A program made the translations under genes and the position numbers. A stretch of 64,000 nt of DNA from Bacillota bacterium (GTDB taxonomy: Bacteria > Bacillota > Clostridia > DSM-8532), in contig JAEZTB010000058.1 of NCBI GenBank assembly GCA_023443745.1, forward strand, positions 186,001 through 250,000. The letters are read 5' to 3'. This document shows, in pieces, positions 43,156 through 51,415 of the stretch. Below the pieces are notes generated by a model. That model did no database searches, was not told the DNA's origin, and worked only from the letters and a program-made list of their open reading frames with translations. How positions within the stretch are numbered: the stretch's first letter is position 1; every line of letters begins with the position of its first letter.

Positions 43156-44538
43156 TCATGTATTGATGGCCGCATTTGTCTCAATACGCACCGGAATGCC
43201 CATCTTAATCAATCGCGTGAAAAACAGCCTTTCCAAATCAGTATCTGTGATAACCCGGCTAAAGCTGATAACCAGTTTATCCCCATATCCGCATACGGCG
43301 CACCCCGTTTTGTTGACCGGACTTGACCCCAGTATGAAATCAATGCGCTCTACTTCCTTAGTCATACCTTCAGGCAGCTTCACGAGCCCAATATTGGATA
43401 AGGTACCCGAGTATAGGTCTTCCCCCATACGAGTATAAAGAAGCGGCATGAGCAATTTCTTCAATCCCAGCGGTATGATGCGGATAAGCCAGTTGCGCTG
43501 TCCTCCGACATTCCGGGACAAAGAGCGGCTTATCGCCTTTTCATTGGTTTGCGTGAGCATGGTCTCACGGACTACCTGGAGGATTTCCTCAAAGCTGTAT
43601 TGGCCGAGACGAGGATCGATTTCCGGGATAACGAACAGAGAAAAATTTCTGAGTGTCTTGCTAGGATAGATGTTGCGCATGTTCACCGGAACCTGGAGAG
43701 CAACAGGACGCTTCTTCGTATTCTTTGAGATGCGGCTGTCCTGGAGTTCCTGCAGGGCATCCATATAGACTGCTGCAAGCATGACGGACAATGTAACATT
43801 GCGATTTTTCGCTTCTCGGATGGCATATTCCAAAGGGACAATGCCCGTTGTAATCAGGATAGTGCCCGGAAGCAGCAGCCTCCCGGGTGGGTGATATGCC
43901 TTGCTCCCTTTATCGGGAAGAGGCAGCGTGCTTTTATAGAACCGATTGTAGGCATCTTCCGCCGCTTCTGCAGATAACTTCCCAGTCGGTATTTCGCAGG
44001 GTTCTCCCGGATTCTTTCCCTTCCGCTCCAAATAGTCATAGACCAAAGCTTTCAGAAAGGTCAATCCACCGGTAGCATCTGTAAGTATATGGCAGAATTC
44101 CACCGCAATACGTGACTGCCAGTAGCGTACCCGAAATAGGAAACGCGATCCCAGATTCGGATGAAGACGGCCCATTGGATAACGTACATCCTTTTCAACA
44201 TGCGGTATTTTAGGATTGTGTTCAAGATAATACCAAAAGAATCCACGCTTCAAACGCACACGATAAAACGGAAAATAAGTAATAATGGCCTCGAGGGATT
44301 GCTGCAGCACCTGTGGATCAACCCTGTTTTTGAGGGTCATGGAAATACGAAAAACGGTCGTGATACGGTCAGATTGCACTGACGGATAGATGAGGGCCGC
44401 GTTGTCCAGACGATACCAGACATTTTGCTCGCTATGGCTCTTTTCTCTTTTTGACCGTCTAGCACCCTTTGTCACTGATGTTATGCCCTCCTGGAGGAAT
44501 CTATTCATTCGATGGGGATATTCTCTCCCTAATATCAT
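43156..44538 (-). CDS. Condensation-domain/alcohol acetyltransferase-like protein
   Basis: A 460-residue protein of the CoA-dependent acyltransferase fold (condensation domain, PapA5 and alcohol acetyltransferase relatives). The key motif HxxxDA is seen as EFCHILTDATGGLTF near residue 165, with the catalytic His. The second half has NMRNIYPSKTLRNFSLFV and the DFILGSSPVNKTG region. No signal peptide. Start placed at ATG 44538, four bases after AAAGG; an upstream TTG at 44556 has no ribosome binding site. Co-oriented with the zinc-ribbon membrane gene. It may acylate a membrane lipid or glycolipid; substrate unknown. Confidence 0.72.
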   Translation of the reverse strand: MILGREYPHRMNRFLQEGITSVTKGARRSKREKSHSEQNVWYRLDNAALIYPSVQSDRITTVFRISMTLKNRVDPQVLQQSLEAIITYFPFYRVRLKRGFFWYYLEHNPKIPHVEKDVRYPMGRLHPNLGSRFLFRVRYWQSRIAVEFCHILTDATGGLTFLKALVYDYLERKGKNPGEPCEIPTGKLSAEAAEDAYNRFYKSTLPLPDKGSKAYHPPGRLLLPGTILITTGIVPLEYAIREAKNRNVTLSVMLAAVYMDALQELQDSRISKNTKKRPVALQVPVNMRNIYPSKTLRNFSLFVIPEIDPRLGQYSFEEILQVVRETMLTQTNEKAISRSLSRNVGGQRNWLIRIIPLGLKKLLMPLLYTRMGEDLYSGTLSNIGLVKLPEGMTKEVERIDFILGSSPVNKTGCAVCGYGDKLVISFSRVITDTDLERLFFTRLIKMGIPVRIETNAAINT

Positions 44539-44622
44539 ACAACCTTTTTTTAGCAATGTCTTATTTTTTACCGAAATCAGGTTATCTACAAATAAATTTT
44601 TTTACGCCAAGACTTAAACGCC

Positions 44623-44651
44623 TTGACATGTGCTTTCTCACTTTATATAAT
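44623..44651 (+). promoter_or_regulatory. Promoter of the GntR-ABC operon
   Basis: -35 TTGACA (44623-44628), 17 bp spacer, -10 TATAAT (44646-44651): both consensus. Transcription would begin inside the first inverted repeat. Confidence 0.88.
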
Positions 44652-44678
44652 AAGTGTACTAATTCATATAGTACACTT
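44652..44678 (+). promoter_or_regulatory. Inverted repeat 1 at the GntR operon start site (candidate operator)
   Basis: Perfect 9-bp arms AAGTGTACT (44652-44660) and AGTACACTT (44670-44678) separated by 9 bp, starting right after the -10. The GTGTA...TACAC symmetry fits operators of YtrA-subfamily GntR regulators, so autorepression is likely. Confidence 0.75.
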
Positions 44679-44680
44679 AG

Positions 44681-44706
44681 GTATAGTGTGCTATAGCACA
44701 CTATAC
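44681..44706 (+). repeat. 26-bp perfect palindrome before the GntR ribosome binding site
   Basis: Arms of 13 bp, GTATAGTGTGCTA and its exact complement, with no spacer. It ends 4 bp before the AGGAGGG at 44711-44717. It shares AGTGT/ACACT with inverted repeat 1, so it may be a second operator, or a 5' mRNA hairpin beside the ribosome binding site. Confidence 0.75.
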
Positions 44707-44723
44707 GGTCAGGAGGGATACCT

Positions 44724-45104
44724 ATCATAGTTGTTGATTTAAGGAATCCAAAGCCCATTTATGAACAAATAAAGGACAACATCAGGCAGCTGATTGTCAC
44801 GGGGGCCCTCAAGCAGGATGAAAAGCTCCCCTCAATCAGAGAATTGGCTCAGACTACTTCTATAAACCCCAACACCATACAAAAGGCCTATCGGGACCTG
44901 GAAGCCGATGGATTTATCTATACTGTAACAGGACGGGGCAATTTTGTGGCACCCTCTCCCAAAGATACAAATCCTAAGCGTATCGACGAGCTCACAGCCA
45001 CACTGAAAGACGCAATTTCCGAGCTTAATTTTCTTGGCTTATCCAAGAATAAGATTCTTGCGATTATCCATGAAACCATCCCCCAAGAAGGAGGCACGCT
45101 ATGA
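44724..45104 (+). CDS. GntR family regulator, YtrA type, with apparent AUC start
   Basis: A 126-residue short GntR protein: winged HTH with PIYEQIKDNIRQLIVTG, KLPSIRELAQTTSINPNTIQ and GFIYTVTGRGNFV, then a short C-terminal helix pair as in YtrA. The open frame contains no ATG, GTG or TTG before 44844, where a start would remove half the HTH; a stop at 44694 bars anything upstream. AGGAGGG at 44711-44717 is 6 nt before ATC 44724, exactly where the family's initiator Met is expected (Met-Ile-Val-Val-Asp). So AUC, less likely AUA 44727, seems to be the start, unless the base is a sequence error. It overlaps the ABC ATPase gene by 4 bp (ATGA). Confidence 0.8.
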   Translation: MIVVDLRNPKPIYEQIKDNIRQLIVTGALKQDEKLPSIRELAQTTSINPNTIQKAYRDLEADGFIYTVTGRGNFVAPSPKDTNPKRIDELTATLKDAISELNFLGLSKNKILAIIHETIPQEGGTL

Positions 45105-45997
45105 TAGAAATCAGAGATCTTAAAAAATCCTTTGATGGCTTTTATGCCCTTAACGGCGTTGATATTAATGTTTCAAGAGGCTCTGTATACGGGTTGGTGG
45201 GCCCCAATGGAGCAGGAAAAACCACCTTGATCAAGCATATGGCAGGAATTTTCATTCCCGATTCAGGCTCCCTCTTAGTTGATGGGCATCCTGTTTACGA
45301 GAATGTTTATGTCAAATCCCGCATTGCTTATATTCCAGACGACCTCTATTTCTTCCCTCAGGCTTCAATACTGGACATGAAAAAATATTATCAGTCGATT
45401 TATCCAACCTTCGATGATGATCGGTTTAAAAAGCTTCAGGAGGTCTTTCCCATTAATCCTAAGAAAAGCCTGAAGAGATTTTCCCGCGGTATGCAAAAGC
45501 AAGCCGCTTTTTGGCTGGGCATATGCATGCGTCCCGATCTAATGCTTTTGGATGAGCCCGTAGACGGCCTGGATCCAGTTATGCGTCGAAAGGTTTGGGG
45601 TATACTGTTGCAGGATGTGGCAGAACGTGGAATGACGGTATTCGTCTCTTCACATAATCTCCGGGAGCTTGAGGATGTGTGCGACCATGTGGGCATCATG
45701 CATGAGGGTAAGGTTATACTGGAACGCAGTCTTACCGAAATGCAAAGCAATATCATGAAGCTTCAGATTGCTTTTGAAGGAGAACTTCCTCAGGAGATTA
45801 ACAATCTCAATATATTGCACAAGCAATCCAGTGGCCGCATATGGATTCTCATTGTAAGGGGTGACCGGGAGAGCATTTTAAACGAGGTCAATAAGCTTAA
45901 TCCCCTTTTAGTGGACGCTCTGCCGCTTTCATTGGAGGAAATCTTTATCTATGAGTTGGGAGGTATGGACTATGCCGTCAAAAACATCATTCTTTAA
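45101..45997 (+). CDS. ABC transporter ATP-binding protein (YtrB-like)
   Basis: A 298-residue ATPase of an ABC-2 type exporter. Walker A is GPNGAGKTT near residue 38, Walker B is LMLLDEPVDGLDP, and the H-loop is SSHNLREL. The signature is degenerate (FSRGMQKQ in place of LSGGQ), which is common in this subfamily. A C-terminal domain of about 75 residues follows. Its ATG overlaps the GntR stop. It works with the permease encoded next. YtrA-type operons often respond to cell-wall antibiotics, so a cell-envelope role is a reasonable guess. Confidence 0.92.
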   Translation: MIEIRDLKKSFDGFYALNGVDINVSRGSVYGLVGPNGAGKTTLIKHMAGIFIPDSGSLLVDGHPVYENVYVKSRIAYIPDDLYFFPQASILDMKKYYQSIYPTFDDDRFKKLQEVFPINPKKSLKRFSRGMQKQAAFWLGICMRPDLMLLDEPVDGLDPVMRRKVWGILLQDVAERGMTVFVSSHNLRELEDVCDHVGIMHEGKVILERSLTEMQSNIMKLQIAFEGELPQEINNLNILHKQSSGRIWILIVRGDRESILNEVNKLNPLLVDALPLSLEEIFIYELGGMDYAVKNIIL

Positions 45998-47882
45998 TAA
46001 AGGTATTTTCTTTAACAATATAAAACGATTTTGGCTCATCACCTTTTCCTATACCTTCTTTTTGCTTCTATTTGTAATGGGCTATTTAAACTCGGCCATA
46101 AACAGGCTGGAGAACACCTTTGAACTGGGCATATTCAACGACATCGGTCTGGATATATTCAGTCAGAGCGGTGAACTCATGACCTTTTTTCTGGGTTTCT
46201 ATACGTTGGTGACCGCTCTTGCCATGTTCTCCTACATGCAGTTTCCCAAGAATACGGCCATGGTCCATTCTCTGCCGCTGCGCCGTGAGACACTGTTTGT
46301 GACCAACTATCTCTCAGGCCTGTTTATCGTCACCTTTCCTCTTATTTTCAATACTGTAATAGTGCTTATTACACAGGCGGTAACGGGTTTCCCAAACCTC
46401 ACTCATGCATTACTCTGGCTGGGAGTGAACCTGGTTCTGACCTTCCTTTTGTACTCCTTCGCGGTTTTTGCTGGTATGTTCACAGGACATATGGCAGCCC
46501 AGGCTATCTTCTTCTTCATCTTCAACTTCCTGGCTCTTTTTCTGGAGTCTATGGTAAACAGCGTTTTGAGCGACTTTCTGTTCGGCTTTAGCAGTAACGA
46601 AAGCAAATTTGAAGCCTGGTCACCGCTTTATTATATATTGAGGCTTTTTTCGGGATTTGCACGAGGTGAAGGCAATGTGGCAGCCGTAACAGGTTATGTG
46701 ATTGCAGGTCTTCTCTTTATGGTTTCCGCCTTCTTCCTCTATAAAAAAAGGCATATGGAAGTGGCTACCGATGTTATCAGCTTTCAAGCGGTCAAGCCCA
46801 TCTTTAAATACAGTGTGTCCTTTTGCTCATCCGCTCTTCTCGGAAGTATCCTGGTCAGTATACTGGACATCCGGCATAGTCTTGTTCCCTATATTCTCAC
46901 CTATCTTGTGGGAGGACTCATCGGGTATTTTTCTTCCGAGATGCTTCTTCGCAAAACCTTCAAGGTCTTCAAAGCCTATAAGGGGTTTGTGGTGTTTGCT
47001 ATTGTCCTTTCCCTGCTCCTTTGCAGCATCTACTTTGACTTTTATGGATACGAAAGCTATGTGCCTCAAGACCGGGAAGTTGAGATTATGGCCATTTCCG
47101 ACCATTCTAACCCTGTTCTTGATATTGCTCTCTGGCCTGAAACCTATGATCCTAATCAACATCGCTATATGTTAAACTTCCCCGAGTTTCATAACAATCC
47201 GCCACAAGTTTTGAGCGATGCTCATATTAAAGCACTTCGAAAGCACCAGGGAGTTACGGACAGTCGTGAAGCTATTACAAAGGCACGCCTGATTCACAGC
47301 TACATTACCGAAAATCAAGAATACTTTAGAAACAAAAGGTCTTCCCTTTATGACACAGATACAATTGTGCGTGCAGGTGACTATAAATCCAGGACGTTGT
47401 ATTTTATATACAGACTTAAGGATGGCAGTCGCGTAGAAAGGTACTATCCCTTGATTCACGATAGCAATAACACGGAGTTTGATCAGCTTTTAAGGGACTA
47501 TCTTTCACTTCCGGAAATCAGGGAAAAATATGAGCCCCTTCTTGGTAGAACTGCGCAAGATATTCGTTCTGTCATGATTCATTTTACTGACAGGGAAGGA
47601 CAGTATACCAGCCACGAAATAGAAGATATTGAAAGCTTCCTGGCTGCCTATAAAAAGGATATTCTTGAACAGGATCCATTGGAAATAATGTACCCGACTT
47701 ATCCACAAAAGATCTACTCTATTGAATTAAGTATCGAGTTCCAAAATAATGAATTCTACAATTACGGGACATCCTTTTCACGATCCCTTGGTATTGATTA
47801 TCAAAATACCGTGAGCCTTCTCAAGGATATGAAGATCATTACTGAGGAACAGATTGAAGAGTTGGAATTGCAGTATAAATGA
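45972..47882 (+). CDS. ABC-2 type permease with large C-terminal domain
   Basis: A 636-residue membrane protein. About ten hydrophobic helices occupy residues 15-390, with MQFPKNTAMVHSLPLRRETL near residue 85 as in ABC-2 permeases of the YtrC/YtrD group. The last 250 residues are hydrophilic and probably extracytoplasmic, after the final helix (VFAIVLSLLLCSIYFDFYG). Start at ATG 45972 with GGGAGG 8 nt upstream, inside the end of the ATPase gene (26 bp overlap). Together they form a complete exporter under GntR control. Substrate unknown. Confidence 0.85.
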   Translation: MPSKTSFFNKGIFFNNIKRFWLITFSYTFFLLLFVMGYLNSAINRLENTFELGIFNDIGLDIFSQSGELMTFFLGFYTLVTALAMFSYMQFPKNTAMVHSLPLRRETLFVTNYLSGLFIVTFPLIFNTVIVLITQAVTGFPNLTHALLWLGVNLVLTFLLYSFAVFAGMFTGHMAAQAIFFFIFNFLALFLESMVNSVLSDFLFGFSSNESKFEAWSPLYYILRLFSGFARGEGNVAAVTGYVIAGLLFMVSAFFLYKKRHMEVATDVISFQAVKPIFKYSVSFCSSALLGSILVSILDIRHSLVPYILTYLVGGLIGYFSSEMLLRKTFKVFKAYKGFVVFAIVLSLLLCSIYFDFYGYESYVPQDREVEIMAISDHSNPVLDIALWPETYDPNQHRYMLNFPEFHNNPPQVLSDAHIKALRKHQGVTDSREAITKARLIHSYITENQEYFRNKRSSLYDTDTIVRAGDYKSRTLYFIYRLKDGSRVERYYPLIHDSNNTEFDQLLRDYLSLPEIREKYEPLLGRTAQDIRSVMIHFTDREGQYTSHEIEDIESFLAAYKKDILEQDPLEIMYPTYPQKIYSIELSIEFQNNEFYNYGTSFSRSLGIDYQNTVSLLKDMKIITEEQIEELELQYK

Positions 47883-47903
47883 TAGACCTTGCTTATATAA
47901 GCC

Positions 47904-47934
47904 AGGGGACGGTTCTTCGAGAACCGCCCCCTTT
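47904..47934 (+). terminator. Terminator after the GntR-ABC operon
   Basis: Stem GGGGaCGGTTCT (47905-47916) with AGAACCGcCCC (47920-47930), loop TCG, then CTTTGCTT. This GGGGACGGTTCT hairpin resembles a sequence that I recall recurring in clostridial genomes, so it may also be a dispersed repeat. Confidence 0.65.
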
Positions 47935-47956
47935 GCTTACTTGACTTATTGACCGC

Positions 47957-48808
47957 TTAGAGCATTTTTCCTATCCTTGCATGAACATCCTGCTTAAAAG
48001 CATTGATATAACCTGTGACATACTCGCTGATATCAAGATTGTCATCCTGAGCCAAAGGTGAAAGATCCATGGCATAGCTTAAGGCTTCAATCTCATCCAC
48101 CCCATGGGACTCTGCATAGGTGGCATTGGCCAGGCGTCTTCCCTGGGTTGCCAGATCATAGCGTTTTCCTCCGCAGATCTGGGAATCATGTACAGCAAGA
48201 ACTGCAGCTCCAATATTCTGGTGGGCCGATACATCCAGCATGACCTTCTGGGAATCCACCATCCAGTCCAAATTGCGCCAAACCTCACAGCCATAGATTT
48301 TCTTAGGCCTCATCTCCTTCGGCAGGCTGCGGACGGCTTTGATAACCTTGAGCACTGTAGCCACATGAGTATCGTGCTTGTCAGCCAGATTATGGGTGTA
48401 AATGATTTCAGGCTGGGCTCGTTTTAGAATCTCAACAAGCTCGGAGACCAAATCCTGATCTTGAGGATCTTTTACTATACTGCTCTTATAATGAAGCAGG
48501 GCCACACCTGAGTATTCCCCCACATAGGCAGATTTCTTCTGTTCCTTTTTCCGGATATTTTTCATGTCCTCATCGGTAAAGTCTTTATAAATATCATCAC
48601 GGGGGCTTCCTGCTCCATCGGTAACCACCACGCCAAAGAACCATTGGTCTTCTCTGCCGAAGCAATTCATAATACCGTTATAGGCCATGATTTCTATGTC
48701 ATCCTGGTGGGCTGAAATAGCCATATGGGTGGTCTTCTTCAAAGCCGACTCAATATCTGTCTGATCGGGCACAAAGAGCTCTGCCCCTTGGTTTTTAAGT
48801 GTTAGCAC
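47957..48808 (-). CDS. PIG-L/LmbE family zinc deacetylase
   Basis: A 283-residue protein of the PIG-L fold, whose members deacetylate GlcNAc-containing molecules. The zinc site is visible as ISAHQDDIE near residue 35 (His and Asp ligands, catalytic Asp) and THNLADKHDTHVAT near 140 (third ligand His region). Start is GTG 48808, with AAGGAG 8 nt upstream; an earlier GTG at 48817 overlaps it. It is the last gene of a cassette with a SIS-domain deaminase/isomerase and a ROK kinase under a NagR-like regulator. It may supply the deacetylation step that NagA performs elsewhere; no nagA is in the window. Confidence 0.85.
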   Translation of the reverse strand: MLTLKNQGAELFVPDQTDIESALKKTTHMAISAHQDDIEIMAYNGIMNCFGREDQWFFGVVVTDGAGSPRDDIYKDFTDEDMKNIRKKEQKKSAYVGEYSGVALLHYKSSIVKDPQDQDLVSELVEILKRAQPEIIYTHNLADKHDTHVATVLKVIKAVRSLPKEMRPKKIYGCEVWRNLDWMVDSQKVMLDVSAHQNIGAAVLAVHDSQICGGKRYDLATQGRRLANATYAESHGVDEIEALSYAMDLSPLAQDDNLDISEYVTGYINAFKQDVHARIGKML

Positions 48809-48881
48809 GATTATCACTCCTTCATTTCATTTTCACTATTCTTGTATCCCCTGCTTCGCTCGTTTTGCTTCAACTTCTATG

Positions 48882-50264
48882 CTAAGCAAGGCTAGCTGCA
48901 GCAATGGACTGGCCGACACGGCGGTCGGATTCATCGGGCAGCTCCAATTTCATCTTCTTTTCAAGCTCAGGGAACTCTTCTTTTAGAACTTTGTTCGCTG
49001 TCTCTAAAATAATGGCTCCACCCTTGCCCGAGGTTACCCGGCCAAGAATCAGCACATGCTTAATATCGTAGAACTCTGCATAAAAAGCCAGGGTATAGCC
49101 CAGGTAGCTGCCAATTGATTGGAAGATACCATCTGCCCTTTCATCCCCCTCTTCATGAAGGTTTTGAACAATCTTGAGCTTTTCTGCGGGCGAGAGGTTT
49201 TCATCTAATTTGATCCCTGCTTTGGGAGCCAGTTTGATAACCGCATCCTGGGAGAAATACTTGACGCCGCAGCCAAAGTCACCGGACCACTCATCCACCA
49301 TGGCGTCTTTATTATAATCAGCAGGAACAAAAGCAAGCTCATTGAGCCAGCCGGTTATGTTGCCCTGTTTATCTACATAGCCTCCGGCTTCACTGGTACC
49401 CATAGCAATACCCAAAACATTGCCGTCTTCCAGATCAATGGCTCCGGCCAGGGCGGTCACATCGCCGTCATTGGCAACCACAAGAGGAACGTCTCCAATT
49501 TCACGGGCCGCTCTGATATAGATGTCCTTGACCTTTTTGTCAAAGAGCTCCTGGGGAACTTTTAAAAAGAGTGAGGCAATCATGGCTCTGTTATTGACAT
49601 ATACCCCTGCCGAGCTCACACCGATGGCATCCACTCTGGGCATATGGGAAGCGGCTGTTTTAAGGGCAGTGACAATACCATTAAAATGATAATCCGGATC
49701 GCTGTTTATTTTAGGATGCCAAACGACCTCTTCACTATAGACCACTTTACCGTCGATTACAGCCGATACCTTGCGGTCGCTTCCCCCTGCATCAAAGCCG
49801 ATCCGGCAACCATCCAGATGCCTTCCGGCGGGGCGGGTTTCCTCTTTTTCTACCGGAACTTGATCATAATCCGTAATGATCACCTCAAAGGGCTGTTCAT
49901 AGACTCTGGCCATGAATTCAGCGTCAAAGGCACGAAGCCCGCCCTTTGCATACGCTTTTTTGAGGTACTCTCCAATGCTGCGGGGACCGCCGAATATAAT
50001 TTTAAAGCCGCCTCTCACCCAAAGGAGGGCTTTGGCAAGCCGTTCAATATAAAAGAAGTTTTGGTCGAACTTCTCGGAATTCTCTGAGAACACCTTGGTT
50101 CGATAAACAGAAACCAGGCCGTCATTTCGTTCAATGGCAACGGCTGCCGGTACACCCTGGCCCGATTGCTCTACAGCCTCTAAAAATGCACGGTTATAGA
50201 GGATGGCCGGATAAAACGATGGATCATATTGAGGTTTTACTTTAAGTGAAATTTCTTGGCTCAT
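48882..50264 (-). CDS. ROK/ASKHA-fold sugar kinase-like protein with N-terminal extension
   Basis: A 460-residue protein. Residues about 1-150 are an extension with no motif I recognise. The rest has the ASKHA fold: phosphate-1 motif RIGFDAGGSDRKVSAV near residue 155, IGVSSAGVYVNNR, VVANDGDVTALAGA with the likely catalytic Asp, and GIAMGTSEAGG. The ROK zinc motif with clustered Cys is absent; instead there is SGDFGCGVKYF. It is a probable sugar or amino-sugar kinase, in a gene order between a SIS-domain protein and a PIG-L deacetylase. 19 bp after the SIS gene. Confidence 0.8.
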   Translation of the reverse strand: MSQEISLKVKPQYDPSFYPAILYNRAFLEAVEQSGQGVPAAVAIERNDGLVSVYRTKVFSENSEKFDQNFFYIERLAKALLWVRGGFKIIFGGPRSIGEYLKKAYAKGGLRAFDAEFMARVYEQPFEVIITDYDQVPVEKEETRPAGRHLDGCRIGFDAGGSDRKVSAVIDGKVVYSEEVVWHPKINSDPDYHFNGIVTALKTAASHMPRVDAIGVSSAGVYVNNRAMIASLFLKVPQELFDKKVKDIYIRAAREIGDVPLVVANDGDVTALAGAIDLEDGNVLGIAMGTSEAGGYVDKQGNITGWLNELAFVPADYNKDAMVDEWSGDFGCGVKYFSQDAVIKLAPKAGIKLDENLSPAEKLKIVQNLHEEGDERADGIFQSIGSYLGYTLAFYAEFYDIKHVLILGRVTSGKGGAIILETANKVLKEEFPELEKKMKLELPDESDRRVGQSIAAASLA

Positions 50265-50283
50265 ACATACCCTCCTACCCTAT

Positions 50284-51342
50284 TTATCGTGTTATAGTAA
50301 CTTTGGACAAACCTCTTGGGGCATCAGGATTGAGGCCTCTCAAAAGGGACAGATTGCAGGCAAACATCTGGCCTACCACCACATTGATAAAGGGTGTTAT
50401 TAAATCATTGGTCACATCGGGTATTTCAATGGTGCAATCACCCAAAGCCAGAGTATCAGCATCGTTGGACACTATCAGAAGATCTGCTCCGGCATTTTTA
50501 AGCTTTTGGATCATTTCGTTCATATCCTTCAGGCTTTCACCCTTAGGTGCATATATGATGACGGGCATATGGTCATCAATCATGGCAAAGGGACCATGGT
50601 GAAAATCCGAGGTGGCATAGGCCTTGGCACGAACATAGGTGGTTTCCTGGATTTTAAGGGCTGATTCCAGGGCAACGGCGTAGTTGACACCCCTGGCCAT
50701 TACAAAGCATTCACTCATGAAGCGGTAGCGCTCCACCTTACTCTCTATCTGACCAGCACCTTCGATGGTTTTAGTAAGAAGCCCGGGAACCTCTGATAAT
50801 TCCTTTTTAAAGGCTTCATCCTCGGACCAAAGGGCCACCAGTCGAGCCATAAGATAGATTTCAGAAGTGAAGGTCTTTGTGGCGGCCACGCTCTTCTCAA
50901 GACCTGCCGCGCAGAAAAGGTGGAATTCGGCTTCCTGGGCCAGAGGTGAATCCTCGTGATTAGTGACGGCGATGGTTGGAGCTCCCTGTGTTTTTGCGCT
51001 TCTTAGCACTTCCAGTACATCGGCAGCCTTTCCCGATTGGGAAATACCGATAACCAGACTATTTTCCATGGAAAGGGACTTATTATACAATGTAAATACT
51101 GACGGCGCTGCAAGGGCAACAGGTATGCCGAGCTTAATTTCAATGATATATTTTGCATAAACAGCCGCATGATCCGATGTGCCTCTTGCCGCAATAATAA
51201 CATGACGTATGTCCCGCTCTTTCAGCTTTGCAACAATAGCCTCAATGGTTTTTTGATTCTGTTTCATGCAATTTTCAAGAACCTTGGGCTGCTCAGAAAT
51301 TTCAAGCCACATTTGTGTCATCCTATACATCTCCTTATACAT
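50284..51342 (-). CDS. SIS-domain glucosamine-6-phosphate deaminase-like protein (NagBII/AgaS group)
   Basis: A 352-residue protein with two SIS sugar-isomerase domains, like the isomerase half of GlmS without the glutaminase. The N-terminus MTQMWLEISEQPKVL, ARGTSDHAA and IGISQSGKAADVLE (SIS 1), FTSEIYLMARLVAL, and EHGPFAM-type sequence DFHHGPFAM (SIS 2) are seen. The tail NPDAPRGLSKVTITR is the substrate-closing C-terminus of this group. It most likely converts GlcN-6-P to Fru-6-P plus ammonia; FrlB-type deglycase is an alternative. First gene downstream of the NagR-like operator. Confidence 0.86.
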   Translation of the reverse strand: MYKEMYRMTQMWLEISEQPKVLENCMKQNQKTIEAIVAKLKERDIRHVIIAARGTSDHAAVYAKYIIEIKLGIPVALAAPSVFTLYNKSLSMENSLVIGISQSGKAADVLEVLRSAKTQGAPTIAVTNHEDSPLAQEAEFHLFCAAGLEKSVAATKTFTSEIYLMARLVALWSEDEAFKKELSEVPGLLTKTIEGAGQIESKVERYRFMSECFVMARGVNYAVALESALKIQETTYVRAKAYATSDFHHGPFAMIDDHMPVIIYAPKGESLKDMNEMIQKLKNAGADLLIVSNDADTLALGDCTIEIPDVTNDLITPFINVVVGQMFACNLSLLRGLNPDAPRGLSKVTITR

Positions 51343-51350
51343 GTTTTATC

Positions 51351-51374
51351 AACTAGTGGTCTATACCACTAGTT
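51351..51374 (-). promoter_or_regulatory. NagR/DasR-like operator before the SIS gene
   Basis: A 24-bp site: arms AACTAGTGGT and ACCACTAGTT are perfect complements around CTAT. The core TGGTCTATACCA closely matches the TGGTCTAGACCA site of GntR/HutC regulators of the NagR/DasR type. It lies just downstream of the -10, so binding would block transcription. Confidence 0.85.
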
Positions 51375-51376
51375 TT

Positions 51377-51405
51377 ATTATAAAATTTTCCTTACTGTTT
51401 TGCAA
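51377..51405 (-). promoter_or_regulatory. Promoter of the SIS-ROK-PIG-L cassette
   Basis: Minus strand -35 TTGCAA (51400-51405), 17 bp spacer, consensus -10 TATAAT (51377-51382), followed directly by the operator. Confidence 0.8.
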
Positions 51406-51415
51406 GGGTATTTTG

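Noticed and set aside
44723..44845. GntR-like gene as a pseudogene starting at TTG 44844
   Set aside because: The upstream codons encode an intact family N-terminus with a well-placed ribosome binding site, so a rare start or base error is more likely than decay.
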